Shown one piece after another: positions 1 to 5,970 of a DNA stretch of 6,583 bases (the first letter of the stretch is position 1; each line of letters starts with the position of its first letter). The notes under the pieces are model-generated. The model made no database searches. It was given only the letters and a program-made list of their open reading frames with translations, and had not been told where the DNA came from. The DNA lies in assembly GCA_015492755.1 (NCBI GenBank), contig WGEM01000216.1, forward strand, positions 1 to 6,583, read 5' to 3'. Both the position numbers and the translations under genes were made by a program. This DNA comes from Gemmatimonadota bacterium. Its GTDB lineage: Bacteria > Gemmatimonadota > Gemmatimonadetes > Longimicrobiales > Gaopeijiaceae.

Positions 1-481
1 CCAGGAGCGTGCGCACCACATCGCGGGCGCTGGAGTGCGGCGACGCCGGCGCCCGCGCCGCGTGGTACGCTTCCCCCGCCGCCAGGGGAATGAGCGCGGC
101 CCCCGCTCGGATCGTGCGTTCCTCGCCGTGCACCCGGTGCGCCGCCGGGCGTCCGCGGCGGAGCGCGGCGTCGTCCATGCACGGCAGATCGTCGTGCATC
201 AGCGAGTAGGCATGGATGAGTTCCAGCGAGGCCGCCAGCCCCGACACCTCCGGCCGGCTCCCGCCGCACGCCTCGTACGCCGCCAGGCAGAGGATGGGGC
301 GCAGGCGCTTCCCGCCGCCCAGAACGCCATACCGCATCGTCTCCGGGAGGCCATCCGGCAGGGAGCCCTCCGCGCGCTGCAGCGCGTCGGCCAGGCTTTC
401 CTCCACCCGCGCTCCCTGCCGCCGCAGATAGGCCTCCAGCGCGAAGTCGGTCTCCGCCCCGGTCCCAGGCGAGCCCGTCAT
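1..481 (-). CDS. ispA: Short-chain (2E,6E)-farnesyl/geranylgeranyl diphosphate synthase, N-terminal part
   Basis: This cytosolic trans-prenyltransferase condenses isopentenyl diphosphate with allylic diphosphates to give C15 or C20 prenyl diphosphates for quinones, carotenoids and cell-wall lipid carriers. About 160 codons are present; the family usually has about 290-300, so the C-terminal half, including the second Asp-rich motif, lies beyond position 1. Visible are the substrate-binding GGGKRLRP motif (residues 55-62) and the first Asp-rich motif DDLPCMDD (97-104), followed by LRRGRP. The two-residue insertion within the Asp-rich motif and Tyr92 five residues before it are typical of bacterial short-chain synthases, but product length is inferred. 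The usual DDDDL is DDAAL here, although the three key aspartates remain. The ATG at 481 overlaps the xseB stop as ATGA and has no strong Shine-Dalgarno sequence, suggesting translational coupling. This is the last visible gene of the folD-xseA-xseB-ispA run; dxs often follows in related clusters, but that cannot be seen here. Confidence 0.93.
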   Translation of the reverse strand, partial: MTGSPGTGAETDFALEAYLRRQGARVEESLADALQRAEGSLPDGLPETMRYGVLGGGKRLRPILCLAAYEACGGSRPEVSGLAASLELIHAYSLMHDDLPCMDDAALRRGRPAAHRVHGEERTIRAGAALIPLAAGEAYHAARAPASPHSSARDVVRTLL

Positions 482-702
482 GCCTCGTCCAGCTCCATGG
501 GCTTCGTTTCCCCGCCCGCCAGGAGCTCCTCCACGCGGAGTTCAGCTTCCGAGAGCATCCGTTCGGCGGCGCGCACGTGCGCCACGCCCTCCTCGAAGAG
601 CCTCAACGCCTCGTCCAGCGGCACGTCGTCCGCCTCCAGGCGCGCCAGGATCTGATCCAGGCGTTCGAGGCGCTCTTCCAGCGTGCGATCCTCCTGGCTC
701 AC
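478..702 (-). CDS. xseB: Exodeoxyribonuclease VII small subunit
   Basis: XseB is the small helical subunit of exonuclease VII, the cytosolic single-strand DNA exonuclease that acts in repair and needs several XseB copies bound along the XseA helical arm. The 74-residue product has the normal family length. It shows the family pattern ERLERLDQILARLE (about residues 10-23), then a P-L-D-E-A-L turn (28-33) and a second helix LFEEGVAHVRAAERMLSEAE. This is two amphipathic helices with no membrane segment. The start is GTG, supported by an AGGAGGA Shine-Dalgarno sequence 8 bases upstream. It begins 22 bases after the xseA stop, and its TGA overlaps the ispA ATG. This placement fits co-expression with its partner and coupled translation of ispA. 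The charged tail after residue 62 varies in the family. Confidence 0.95.
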   Translation of the reverse strand: MSQEDRTLEERLERLDQILARLEADDVPLDEALRLFEEGVAHVRAAERMLSEAELRVEELLAGGETKPMELDEA

Positions 703-710
703 CGCTCCAC

Positions 711-717
711 TCCTCCT
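711..717 (-). promoter_or_regulatory. Shine-Dalgarno sequence for xseB
   Basis: On the minus strand this reads AGGAGGA, a near-perfect anti-16S match lying 8 bases before the GTG at 702. It fixes the non-ATG start of xseB and lies wholly in the short gap after xseA. It is the strongest ribosome site in the left operon, which is reasonable because exonuclease VII needs more small than large subunits. Confidence 0.75.
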
Positions 718-724
718 GCGAAGT

Positions 725-2077
725 TCATGAAGACGGACGGTCCGTCAGCGCCCGGCAGGGCACGTCGCCGTCCTGCACCGTGAGGTTGAATGTCCGCCCG
801 CCCCGGAAGTCTTCCACGGATCGCAGGACGCGGCCTTCCTCGTCCCGAGCCACCGCGTAGCCCCGGCGGAGCGTCGCCAGTGGCGAGAGCGCCTCCAGGC
901 GGCCGGCGGCGGAGGTCAGCCGGCTCCTGCGCCGCTCCAGAAGGCGCCGCATCGACCGCTCCAGACCCTCCAGGTGGCGGTCCAACGTCTGGCGCAGCGG
1001 CTCCATCCGGCGCGTCGCCGCCCGCTCCAGTCGCTCCAGAGCCCTCGCCACGAGTTCCTGACGTCGCTCCACCGTGCCGCGGAGACCCCGGCCGAGACGC
1101 TGCGGGACGGCCGCGAGCATCTCCAGGAGGACCTGTCGGTCCGGCGCCACCGCCTCCGCCGCCGCGGTGGGCGTGGGCGCCCGGAGGTCCGCCACGAGGT
1201 CCGCGATGCTCACGTCCACCTCGTGTCCCACCCCCGACACCACCGGCACGGGGCACGCCGCGACGGCCCGGGCCACCGCCTCCTCGTTGAAGGCCCACAG
1301 ATCCTCCAGCGACCCGCCTCCGCGCGCGAGGATCACCACGTCCACATCCGGATGGGCGCCCGCGCGTTCCAGCGCCGCGGCGATCTCGGCGGCGGCCCCC
1401 TCGCCCTGGACGCGGGTGCCCGCCACCAGAAGGCGGACCCACGGCGCACGCCGCCGGAGCACGGAGACCACGTCGCGAAGCGCCGCACCCGTGGGCGAGG
1501 TCACCACCGCCACCGTCCGGGGGAATCGAGGGAGTGGCCGCTTCCGCTCCCCAGCCAGGAGCCCCTCCGCCTCCAGGCGCGCCCAGAGCTTCTCGAAGGC
1601 GATCCGCCACAGGCCCTCCGCGCCGATGGCCTCCAGGCGCTCGGCCACCAGCTGGTATTCCCCGCGGGCTTCATAGAGCGTGAGGCGCCCGTAGACCCGC
1701 ACCTCCATGCCCTCATCGGGGTCGGTGGGGAGCCGGTTGGCTTCCCGGGCGAACATGACACACCGGAGCTGGGCCCGGTCATCCTTCAGTGTGAAGTAGC
1801 AGTGCCCCGCACGGGAGCGGGTCCACTGCCCGATCTCACCGCCCACCCAGAGGGCGTCTACGGCGCTCTCCAGGAGCGTGCGGACGGCGCGGTTGACCTG
1901 GGAGACCGACCACACCCGGGGACCCTCCTCCCGAGCCACCTGCGGGTCCTCCCGGAGCTGCGCGGCGGGTCCGTCGGTCGCCCCGGCCCGCCTGTCCGGC
2001 TCATCCGCGGACGCCGGGGCGTCGTGCGCCCCGGCGTCCGCGTCCCCGAAGAGGTCCAGGCTGAGTTCGTCCGTCAC
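725..2077 (-). CDS. xseA: Exodeoxyribonuclease VII large (catalytic) subunit
   Basis: XseA is the catalytic subunit of exonuclease VII, which degrades single-stranded DNA from both ends to short oligonucleotides. The 450-residue product has the expected order: an N-terminal OB-fold for DNA binding (about residues 55-150, with GEIGQWTRSRAGHCYFTLKD), then the nuclease domain with TSPTGAALRD (193-202), RGGGSLEDLWAFN (252-264) and SGVGHEVDVSIADL (281-294). A long Arg/Glu/Leu-rich coiled-coil arm (about 310-395) carries XseB. The C-terminal cap LSPLATLRRGYAV is at 398-409. Asp202, Arg252, His285 and Asp288 match the conserved catalytic positions as I remember the family. The first ~53 residues are an Ala/Asp/Pro-rich, probably disordered extension starting MTDELSLDLFGD. 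The start is GTG, 5 bases after the folD stop, with GGAGGA about 14 bases upstream inside folD. That spacing is long, so a later start is possible, but no better one is evident. Confidence 0.96.
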   Translation of the reverse strand: MTDELSLDLFGDADAGAHDAPASADEPDRRAGATDGPAAQLREDPQVAREEGPRVWSVSQVNRAVRTLLESAVDALWVGGEIGQWTRSRAGHCYFTLKDDRAQLRCVMFAREANRLPTDPDEGMEVRVYGRLTLYEARGEYQLVAERLEAIGAEGLWRIAFEKLWARLEAEGLLAGERKRPLPRFPRTVAVVTSPTGAALRDVVSVLRRRAPWVRLLVAGTRVQGEGAAAEIAAALERAGAHPDVDVVILARGGGSLEDLWAFNEEAVARAVAACPVPVVSGVGHEVDVSIADLVADLRAPTPTAAAEAVAPDRQVLLEMLAAVPQRLGRGLRGTVERRQELVARALERLERAATRRMEPLRQTLDRHLEGLERSMRRLLERRRSRLTSAAGRLEALSPLATLRRGYAVARDEEGRVLRSVEDFRGGRTFNLTVQDGDVPCRALTDRPSS

Positions 2078-2082
2078 CTGCG

Positions 2083-2991
2083 TCAGGCGTCTCCTCCACC
2101 GCCCCGCTCCAGCGCCAGCCGCGCCGCCTTGACGGTGTTGCTCAGGAGCATCGTGATGGTCATGGGCCCCACCCCACCCGGGACCGGCGAGATGGCGGAC
2201 GCCACCTGGACGACTTCATCGAAAAGCACGTCCCCGCACACGCGGTATCCCTTCTCGCTCTCCGGGTCCTCCACACGGTTGGTTCCCACGTCGATGACCA
2301 CCGCGCCCGGGGCCACCATGTCGCCGGTGATGGACTCGGGCCGACCCATGGCCACCACGAGGATCTCGGCGCTCCGGGTGACCGCCGCCAGATCCCGCGT
2401 GCGGGAGTGGGCCACCGTCACGGTGGCGTTTCCGCCCCGTCCCTTGCGCAGGAGGAGCGACGCCAGCGGACGCCCCACGATGTTGGAGCGTCCCACCACC
2501 ACCACCTGCTTCCCTGCCGGATCGTGTCCGCTCCGCAGAAGCATTTCGATGATGCCTGCCGGCGTGCACGACGCGAAGAACGTGCCGCTGTCGGTGGACA
2601 TCCGCCCCACGTTGATGGGGTGGAATCCGTCCACGTCCTTCATGGGATCGATGGCCTCGATGATGGCGGCTTCGTCGATGTGTTCCGGCAGCGGAAGCTG
2701 GACGAGGATCCCGTGGATCTCCGGCGCGGCATTCAGACCCGCCACCACACCCATGAGCTCGTCCTGGGTGGTTCCGGCAGGCAGGGAGATCTGGCGGGAG
2801 TGGATCCCCAGCTTCGCCCCCGCCTTGTTCTTCATGCCTACATACATCTGGGACGCCGGATCCTCACCCACCAGGACCGTGGCGAGGCCGGGCACCATGC
2901 CGTGGGATTCCTTCAGCTCTCGGACCTCCTCGGCAAGCTCGGCGCGAATGGCTTCGGCGATCTCCCGTCCCGAAATGATCTGAGCAGTCAT
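2083..2991 (-). CDS. folD: Bifunctional methylenetetrahydrofolate dehydrogenase / methenyltetrahydrofolate cyclohydrolase
   Basis: FolD interconverts 5,10-methylene-, 5,10-methenyl- and 10-formyl-tetrahydrofolate in the cytosol with NADP, supplying one-carbon units for purines and formyl-methionine. The 302-residue product (family about 285-300) shows the substrate-site Tyr50 and catalytic Lys54 in SQMYVGMKNK, QLPLP (98-102), KDVDGFHP (118-125), the nucleotide-binding GRSNIVGRP (167-175) and the C-terminal signature PVPGGVGPMT (269-278). All expected catalytic features are intact. The open frame continues upstream to 3546, but homology begins at MTAQIISG, so the ATG at 2991 is the start. Its Shine-Dalgarno sequence is poor. 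It heads the folD-xseA-xseB-ispA cluster. A Gly-rich C-terminal tail (GGGGDA) coincides with the purine-rich stretch that may serve as the xseA ribosome site. The promoter should lie in the divergent gap to its right. Confidence 0.97.
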   Translation of the reverse strand: MTAQIISGREIAEAIRAELAEEVRELKESHGMVPGLATVLVGEDPASQMYVGMKNKAGAKLGIHSRQISLPAGTTQDELMGVVAGLNAAPEIHGILVQLPLPEHIDEAAIIEAIDPMKDVDGFHPINVGRMSTDSGTFFASCTPAGIIEMLLRSGHDPAGKQVVVVGRSNIVGRPLASLLLRKGRGGNATVTVAHSRTRDLAAVTRSAEILVVAMGRPESITGDMVAPGAVVIDVGTNRVEDPESEKGYRVCGDVLFDEVVQVASAISPVPGGVGPMTITMLLSNTVKAARLALERGGGGDA

Positions 2992-3128
2992 GGCGTGCGG
3001 CGCTGCGTTCCGGTTGTGCGGGTCTGAGGCGATGCCCCGAGGGCGGGGAACGAGTGCAAAGTAACACGTTCGCGCGTCCGCCGGAGCCGCGCGGGGGAAC
3101 CCCGAAGGCCGACGACGAGTTGCCGGGG
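2992..3128. other. Divergent intergenic region between folD and the DUF3179-type lipoprotein gene
   Basis: This gap must carry the promoters of folD (leftward) and the lipoprotein gene (rightward). I see no convincing sigma-70 -35/-10 pair for either. Two short perfect GC hairpins are visible: CCCCG/CGGGG at 3035-3048 with an AGGG loop, and CGGGG/CCCCG at 3092-3104 with a GAA loop. The only A/T-richer patch is 3056-3070. No riboswitch-like pattern was recognised. If the lipoprotein starts at the GTG at 3054 instead, the gap shrinks to 62 bases. Confidence 0.5.
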
Positions 3129-3845
3129 ATGAACCCTTCTGCAGCGGAGACACCCACGCTGACGGCACCGCGCTTCTTCCCCGCCGGCCTCGCCGCGCTG
3201 GCGTTGGCCGCGCTCTCGTGTACCGGCGCCTCCGACGCCCCCCTGCGACCGTCGAGCCGTACCGGCGGGGCGGGATCGAACCCGCAATGCCCGTCGCTCC
3301 CCCTGCCGGTGAACAGCACCCAGGTGCGGAAGGACGGCATCCCCGCCCTCTCCAACCCGGCGTTCGTCGATCCGTCGGATCCGGGCGCGGCCTACGTCTC
3401 CGACACCACGCGCGTGGTGGGTGTGGTGGCGGCGGGCACGCCCCTGGCGGTGCCGCTGAACATCTGGTGGCACGAAGTCGTGAACGTCTCGTTCGAACGC
3501 GACGACCTCCTGAACCCGTACGCCGACGACTGGCGCCTCGACGCACCGCCGGCCTTCGAGACGCGCCTCACCGATCCCCGGCGTCCCCCCAAGGAGGTGG
3601 TGCTGGGCATCCCCGACGCCGAGTGGCCACCCGGCTTCGATGCCCCCTCGGGTCCCCTCCGCTTCCGGGCTGAGGGCGACGGGTATCGCGACCACGCCAC
3701 CGGCTCGCTCTGGACGCTGGAGGGCACGGCGGTGGAGGGGCCTGCCGCAGGCGCGCGCCTGGTGCGGCACCCGAGGGCGTTCGTGGCCTTCTGGTTCGCG
3801 TGGAGCGTCCTGCGGCCGGAGATGGAGATCCTCACCGCCGGGTGA
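3129..3845 (+). CDS. Predicted lipoprotein with shortened DUF3179-like domain
   Basis: The molecular function of this family is not known to me. From the ATG at 3129 the product has 238 residues: a short n-region with Arg15, a hydrophobic Ala/Leu stretch (19-29) and LSC with Cys31 as likely lipid-modified residue. A Pro/Ser/Gly linker follows. This predicts export and lipid anchoring. The domain opens with KDGIPALSNPAFVD (68-81), then RVVGVV and PLNIWWHEVVN (109-119), typical of the start of DUF3179. PPKEVVLGI (153-161), DHATGSLWTLEGTAVEGP (188-205) and FWFAW (221-225) match its C-terminal half as I remember it. The middle of the family, including the TYCPLC-type motif, is absent. G/C third positions are strong in this frame and poor in the opposing frame, supporting a real gene. 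A GTG at 3054 would add 25 residues, making the signal peptide unusually long, so ATG is preferred. It is the only plus-strand gene, divergent from folD and convergent with rny. Confidence 0.75.
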   Translation: MNPSAAETPTLTAPRFFPAGLAALALAALSCTGASDAPLRPSSRTGGAGSNPQCPSLPLPVNSTQVRKDGIPALSNPAFVDPSDPGAAYVSDTTRVVGVVAAGTPLAVPLNIWWHEVVNVSFERDDLLNPYADDWRLDAPPAFETRLTDPRRPPKEVVLGIPDAEWPPGFDAPSGPLRFRAEGDGYRDHATGSLWTLEGTAVEGPAAGARLVRHPRAFVAFWFAWSVLRPEMEILTAG

Positions 3846-3863
3846 GGCACGCCGCCGGCCTCA
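3830..3863. terminator. Overlapping hairpins at the convergent lipoprotein/rny 3' junction
   Basis: A 7-bp perfect stem CCTCACC/GGTGAGG with a GCCG tetraloop (3830-3847) spans the lipoprotein stop codon. A second stem TGAGGC/GCCTCA (3843-3848 with 3858-3863) shares part of it, so only one can form at a time. The site lies between two 3' ends 21 bases apart, where a bidirectional terminator is expected. Neither strand has a T-run after the stem, so intrinsic termination is unproven and the calls rest on position and symmetry. Confidence 0.4.
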
Positions 3864-3866
3864 GGA

Positions 3867-5441
3867 TCAGCGGGCGAAGTCCACCGCCCGGGTCTCCCGC
3901 ACCACCACCACCTTGATCTGACCGGGGTACTGCAGCTCGCTTTCGATGCGCCTCGCCACCGCCTCGGAGAGCTGCGCCATCTCCGCGTCGCTCACCTTGT
4001 CGGGCTGCACCATCACCCGGAGTTCCCGCCCCGCCTGGATGGCGAAGCAGCGCTCCACACCCGGGTGCTCCATGGCCAGCTCTTCCAGGCGCTCCAGGCG
4101 CTTCACGTAGCTCTCCACCATCTCCCGGCGGGCGCCGGGCCGGGAACCGCTGATGGCGTCTGCGGCGGTAACCAGGAAGGTCTCCGGAAAGAAGTGGGGC
4201 TCCTCGTCGTGGTGCGCACGGATGGCGTTCAGCACCACCGGATCCTCACCGTGCTTCTTGCAGAGGCGATACCCCAGCTCCACGTGGGTGCCCTCGTGCT
4301 CGTGGGTCATGCCCTTCCCGACGTCGTGCAGGAGCCCGGCGCGCTTCGCCTTCTGGACGTCCAGCCCCATCTCGGCGGCCATGTTTCCCGCCAGGAGCGC
4401 CACCTCCTTGGCGTGCTGAAGCTGATTCTGCCCGTAGGAGGTGCGGAACTTCAGCCGGCCCAGCGTGCGCACGATCTCCGGATGCACGTCGTGAATTCCC
4501 AGCTCATACAGGATCTCCTCGGCGGCTTCCACCATCCCCTTCTCCACCTCCTTCTCCGCCTTCTCCACCATCTCCTCGATGCGCGCGGGGTGGATCCGTC
4601 CGTCCTCCACCAGTCGCTCCAGCGCGATGCGCGCCACCTCGCGGCGCACCGGATCAAACGAGCTGAGGACCACCGCCCCCGGCGTGTCGTCGATGATGAC
4701 GTCCACACCGGTGGCCTGCTCGAAGGCGCGGATGTTGCGACCCTCACGGCCGATGATGCGGCCCTTCATCTCGTCGGAGGGGAGCTGCACCACGGACACG
4801 GTGGATTCGGCGGTGAGATCGGCCGCCATCCGCTGGATGGCCAGCGCCACGATCTTGCGGGCCTCGCGCTCCGCGTCGCGCTGCGCCTGCTCCTTGATCT
4901 CGCGGATGGTGTTCGCCGCCTCGGCGCGGGCTTCGTCCAGGAGCGACTCCACCAGTTCGCGGCGCGCCTCCTCGGCGGAGAGTCCCGCCAGCTGCTCCAG
5001 GCGCCGAACCGCTTCCTCGCGCGCCTCGCGAACTTCCCGATCCCGACGCTCCAGCTGCCGGACGCGGGCCTCGAGGTCGGCGGTGCGGGCTTCCAGCTCC
5101 ACCTCGCGCTCGTTGAGTCGCTCCAGCTGCCGGTCCAGGGCGTCGGAGCGCTCCTCGATGCGCCGCTCGGCGCGCTCGATCTCCTCGCGCCGGCGGGTCT
5201 CCTCTCGTTCCCAGGCTTCTCTGAGGCGGAAGCCTTCCTCCCGGCCGGCGAGCTCGCCGGCCTTACGGACGTTTTCCGCTTCTTCTTTCGCCCGCGCAAG
5301 GATGCGGGCGGCCTCGTCCTTCGCCTGTGCTTTCTCTAGCTCCCTGAGGGCCGCCGCGCGCCGTGACGCCAACCATGCGCCCACGACGGCTCCCAGGACG
5401 AGGCCGACCGCCGCCGCCAGAAGGAGTGGCGGGGTGACCAT
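3867..5441 (-). CDS. rny: Ribonuclease Y, membrane-anchored endoribonuclease
   Basis: RNase Y starts bulk mRNA decay in many bacteria lacking RNase E, cutting single-stranded regions at the inner face of the membrane. The 524-residue protein (family about 510-530) has one N-terminal membrane segment (residues 5-25). A long charged coiled coil (about 30-200, rich in Glu/Arg/Ala) follows. The KH RNA-binding domain contains [17 protein letters not shown] (225-241). The HD phosphohydrolase domain has His343 ([11 protein letters not shown]), the His372-Asp373 pair in LLHDVGKG, His410/His411 in AHHDEEP, and Asp428 in [16 protein letters not shown], the expected metal-binding set. The ATG at 5441 has GGAG 7 bases upstream and directly precedes the membrane segment. 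The gene follows zapA after a 164-base gap with its own plausible promoter, so it may be transcribed alone as well as by read-through. Its 3' end faces the plus-strand lipoprotein gene. Confidence 0.98.
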   Translation of the reverse strand: MVTPPLLLAAAVGLVLGAVVGAWLASRRAAALRELEKAQAKDEAARILARAKEEAENVRKAGELAGREEGFRLREAWEREETRRREEIERAERRIEERSDALDRQLERLNEREVELEARTADLEARVRQLERRDREVREAREEAVRRLEQLAGLSAEEARRELVESLLDEARAEAANTIREIKEQAQRDAEREARKIVALAIQRMAADLTAESTVSVVQLPSDEMKGRIIGREGRNIRAFEQATGVDVIIDDTPGAVVLSSFDPVRREVARIALERLVEDGRIHPARIEEMVEKAEKEVEKGMVEAAEEILYELGIHDVHPEIVRTLGRLKFRTSYGQNQLQHAKEVALLAGNMAAEMGLDVQKAKRAGLLHDVGKGMTHEHEGTHVELGYRLCKKHGEDPVVLNAIRAHHDEEPHFFPETFLVTAADAISGSRPGARREMVESYVKRLERLEELAMEHPGVERCFAIQAGRELRVMVQPDKVSDAEMAQLSEAVARRIESELQYPGQIKVVVVRETRAVDFAR

Positions 5442-5454
5442 GTATCGACTCCGT

Positions 5455-5520
5455 CATCGGCGCGCGGAGGCGCCGAAGGTGACCGATGCGGACCCCGCCT
5501 CCGTACACGACCAAGGCGGG
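5455..5520 (-). other. Structured leader upstream of rny
   Basis: Read on the minus strand, a stem CCCGCCT/AGGCGGG (5514-5520 with 5494-5500, 13-base loop) comes first. Then come two mutually exclusive stems: CGGCGC/GCGCCG (5470-5475 with 5458-5463, 6-base loop) and CATCGG/CCGATG (5483-5488 with 5455-5460). Their shared bases lie just upstream of the rny Shine-Dalgarno GGAG at 5449-5452. The layout could support alternative folding that affects rny translation. No known riboswitch class was recognised. A small RNA such as 6S next to zapA is an alternative. Confidence 0.35.
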
Positions 5521-5542
5521 AGGATCCAAGAATGTGGTTCTG

Positions 5543-5572
5543 AGAATAGAAACGAGGGACGGAGCAGCGCAA
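5543..5572 (-). promoter_or_regulatory. Candidate sigma-70-type promoter for rny or a small RNA
   Basis: On the minus strand TTGCGC (5567-5572) is followed after 18 bases by TATTCT (5543-5548), matching three of six -35 and four of six -10 consensus bases, including the key first, second and last positions of the -10. It lies in the A/T-richest patch of the zapA-rny gap. Transcription would start near 5535, giving an rny leader of about 95 bases. The spacing is one base longer than ideal, so this is a moderate candidate only. Confidence 0.35.
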
Positions 5573-5584
5573 GCGGACCCGGGC

Positions 5585-5597
5585 GGCGCACCGCGCC
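5585..5597 (-). other. Short GC hairpin just after zapA
   Basis: A perfect 5-bp stem GGCGC/GCGCC with a 3-base loop lies 9 bases after the zapA stop, within a very GC-rich stretch. No T-run follows on the minus strand, so it is not a canonical intrinsic terminator. It may be a pause, partial terminator or RNA 3'-end protecting element, or simply a product of base composition. Confidence 0.25.
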
Positions 5598-5605
5598 CCG
5601 GGGAG

Positions 5606-5899
5606 CTACTCGGCGAGCTCCGCCTCCACCCGGCGGGCGAGGTTTGTGGCGCGCGACGCGGTTTCTTTGCGGGCCTTGTCGAGCTCCTCCATCGCCTGCA
5701 GGTAGGCGTCGGCGAGGGAGAGCGCCGCCAGGATTGCCGCCTTGTGGGTTTCGATGAGGCCCGCCTGGAGTCGGATTTCGTGGATGCGATCATCCACCAG
5801 CTCCGCACAGCGGCGCGTGTACTCCGGAGGGGCGCTGGAGCGAATGGTGTGCTCCTCTCCGGCGATGCGCACCGTCACCGACGATTTCTCCGGACTCAT
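5606..5899 (-). CDS. zapA: Cell division protein ZapA
   Basis: ZapA is a small cytosolic protein that binds and cross-links FtsZ filaments, stabilising the division ring. The 97-residue product fits the family length. It has an N-terminal beta region with VTVRIAGEEHTIRSSAPPEY (residues 8-27), then a long helix including CAELVDDRIHEIRLQ (31-45), ILAALSLADAYLQAMEEL (56-73) and a charged coiled-coil C-terminus for dimer and tetramer formation. The ATG at 5899 is preceded by GGAGG with a short 4-base spacer. An in-frame stop four codons upstream of this ATG excludes an earlier start. It follows a ZapB-like coiled-coil gene and precedes rny, a neighbourhood consistent with division-ring partners co-transcribed after pheT. 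Similarity is at the short-motif level, as usual for ZapA, but length, layout and context agree. Confidence 0.9.
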   Translation of the reverse strand: MSPEKSSVTVRIAGEEHTIRSSAPPEYTRRCAELVDDRIHEIRLQAGLIETHKAAILAALSLADAYLQAMEELDKARKETASRATNLARRVEAELAE

Positions 5900-5970
5900 C
5901 GTTCCTCCGTATCAGCTCGCCGAACCACCGTCTGCATCTGCACCGTACCCAGGTGTGGGGCCGCGTGCAT
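5896..5970 (-). CDS. Possible 24-residue small ORF linking the ZapB-like gene and zapA
   Basis: An ATG at 5970 overlaps the stop of the upstream coiled-coil gene (TGATG). The 24-codon frame ends in a TGA that overlaps the zapA start (ATGA), and GGAAGG lies 6 bases before the ATG. The peptide would begin MHAAPHLGTV and end ADTEER. It has no signal peptide or membrane segment and no family I recognise. Its third-position G/C (about 70%) is lower than that of neighbours, partly because it contains the zapA ribosome site. It could be a coupling peptide that carries ribosomes across the gap, or a chance open frame in spacer DNA. Confidence 0.25.
   Translation of the reverse strand: MHAAPHLGTVQMQTVVRRADTEER

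Noticed and set aside
1..13. A 13-base identity between the window's left edge and 1871-1883
   Set aside because: Both encode Val-Arg-Thr-Leu-Leu in ispA and xseA with the favoured codons; nothing extends beyond, so it is coincidence and not a terminal repeat.
974..2983. A 669-codon open frame on the plus strand opposite xseA and folD
   Set aside because: It is antisense to two unmistakable conserved genes, has Arg/Pro/His-rich low-complexity translation and no recognisable domain. Long antisense frames are usual where third positions are nearly all G or C.
3267..3282. A tRNA T-arm-like sequence on the minus strand (GCGGG, TTCGAT, CCCGC)
   Set aside because: The loop is one base short when the stem is perfect. 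A 7-bp outer stem can be drawn 84 bases apart, but there is no D-arm or anticodon arm, and the region is the coding linker of the lipoprotein. I found no tRNA or tRNA-derived attachment site.
2988..3770. A 260-codon minus-strand frame opposite the lipoprotein gene, joining the folD frame region
   Set aside because: Third-position G/C bias and recognisable DUF3179-like motifs are on the plus strand; the minus frame gives Arg/Gly-rich noise. The folD frame extension to 3546 is likewise upstream of the homologous start.
4083..4101. Tandem CCAGGCGCT-type words in rny and similar CTCCAG words throughout
   Set aside because: They encode repeated Leu-Glu-Arg-Leu coiled-coil codons ([10 protein letters not shown] and similar), and the repetition follows protein composition, not a DNA repeat element.
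4065..5339. A 424-codon plus-strand open frame opposite rny
   Set aside because: It is the mirror of the rny coiled coil and catalytic domains; the Leu/His-rich translation reflects reverse-complemented Glu/Arg codons. There is no supported start or domain.
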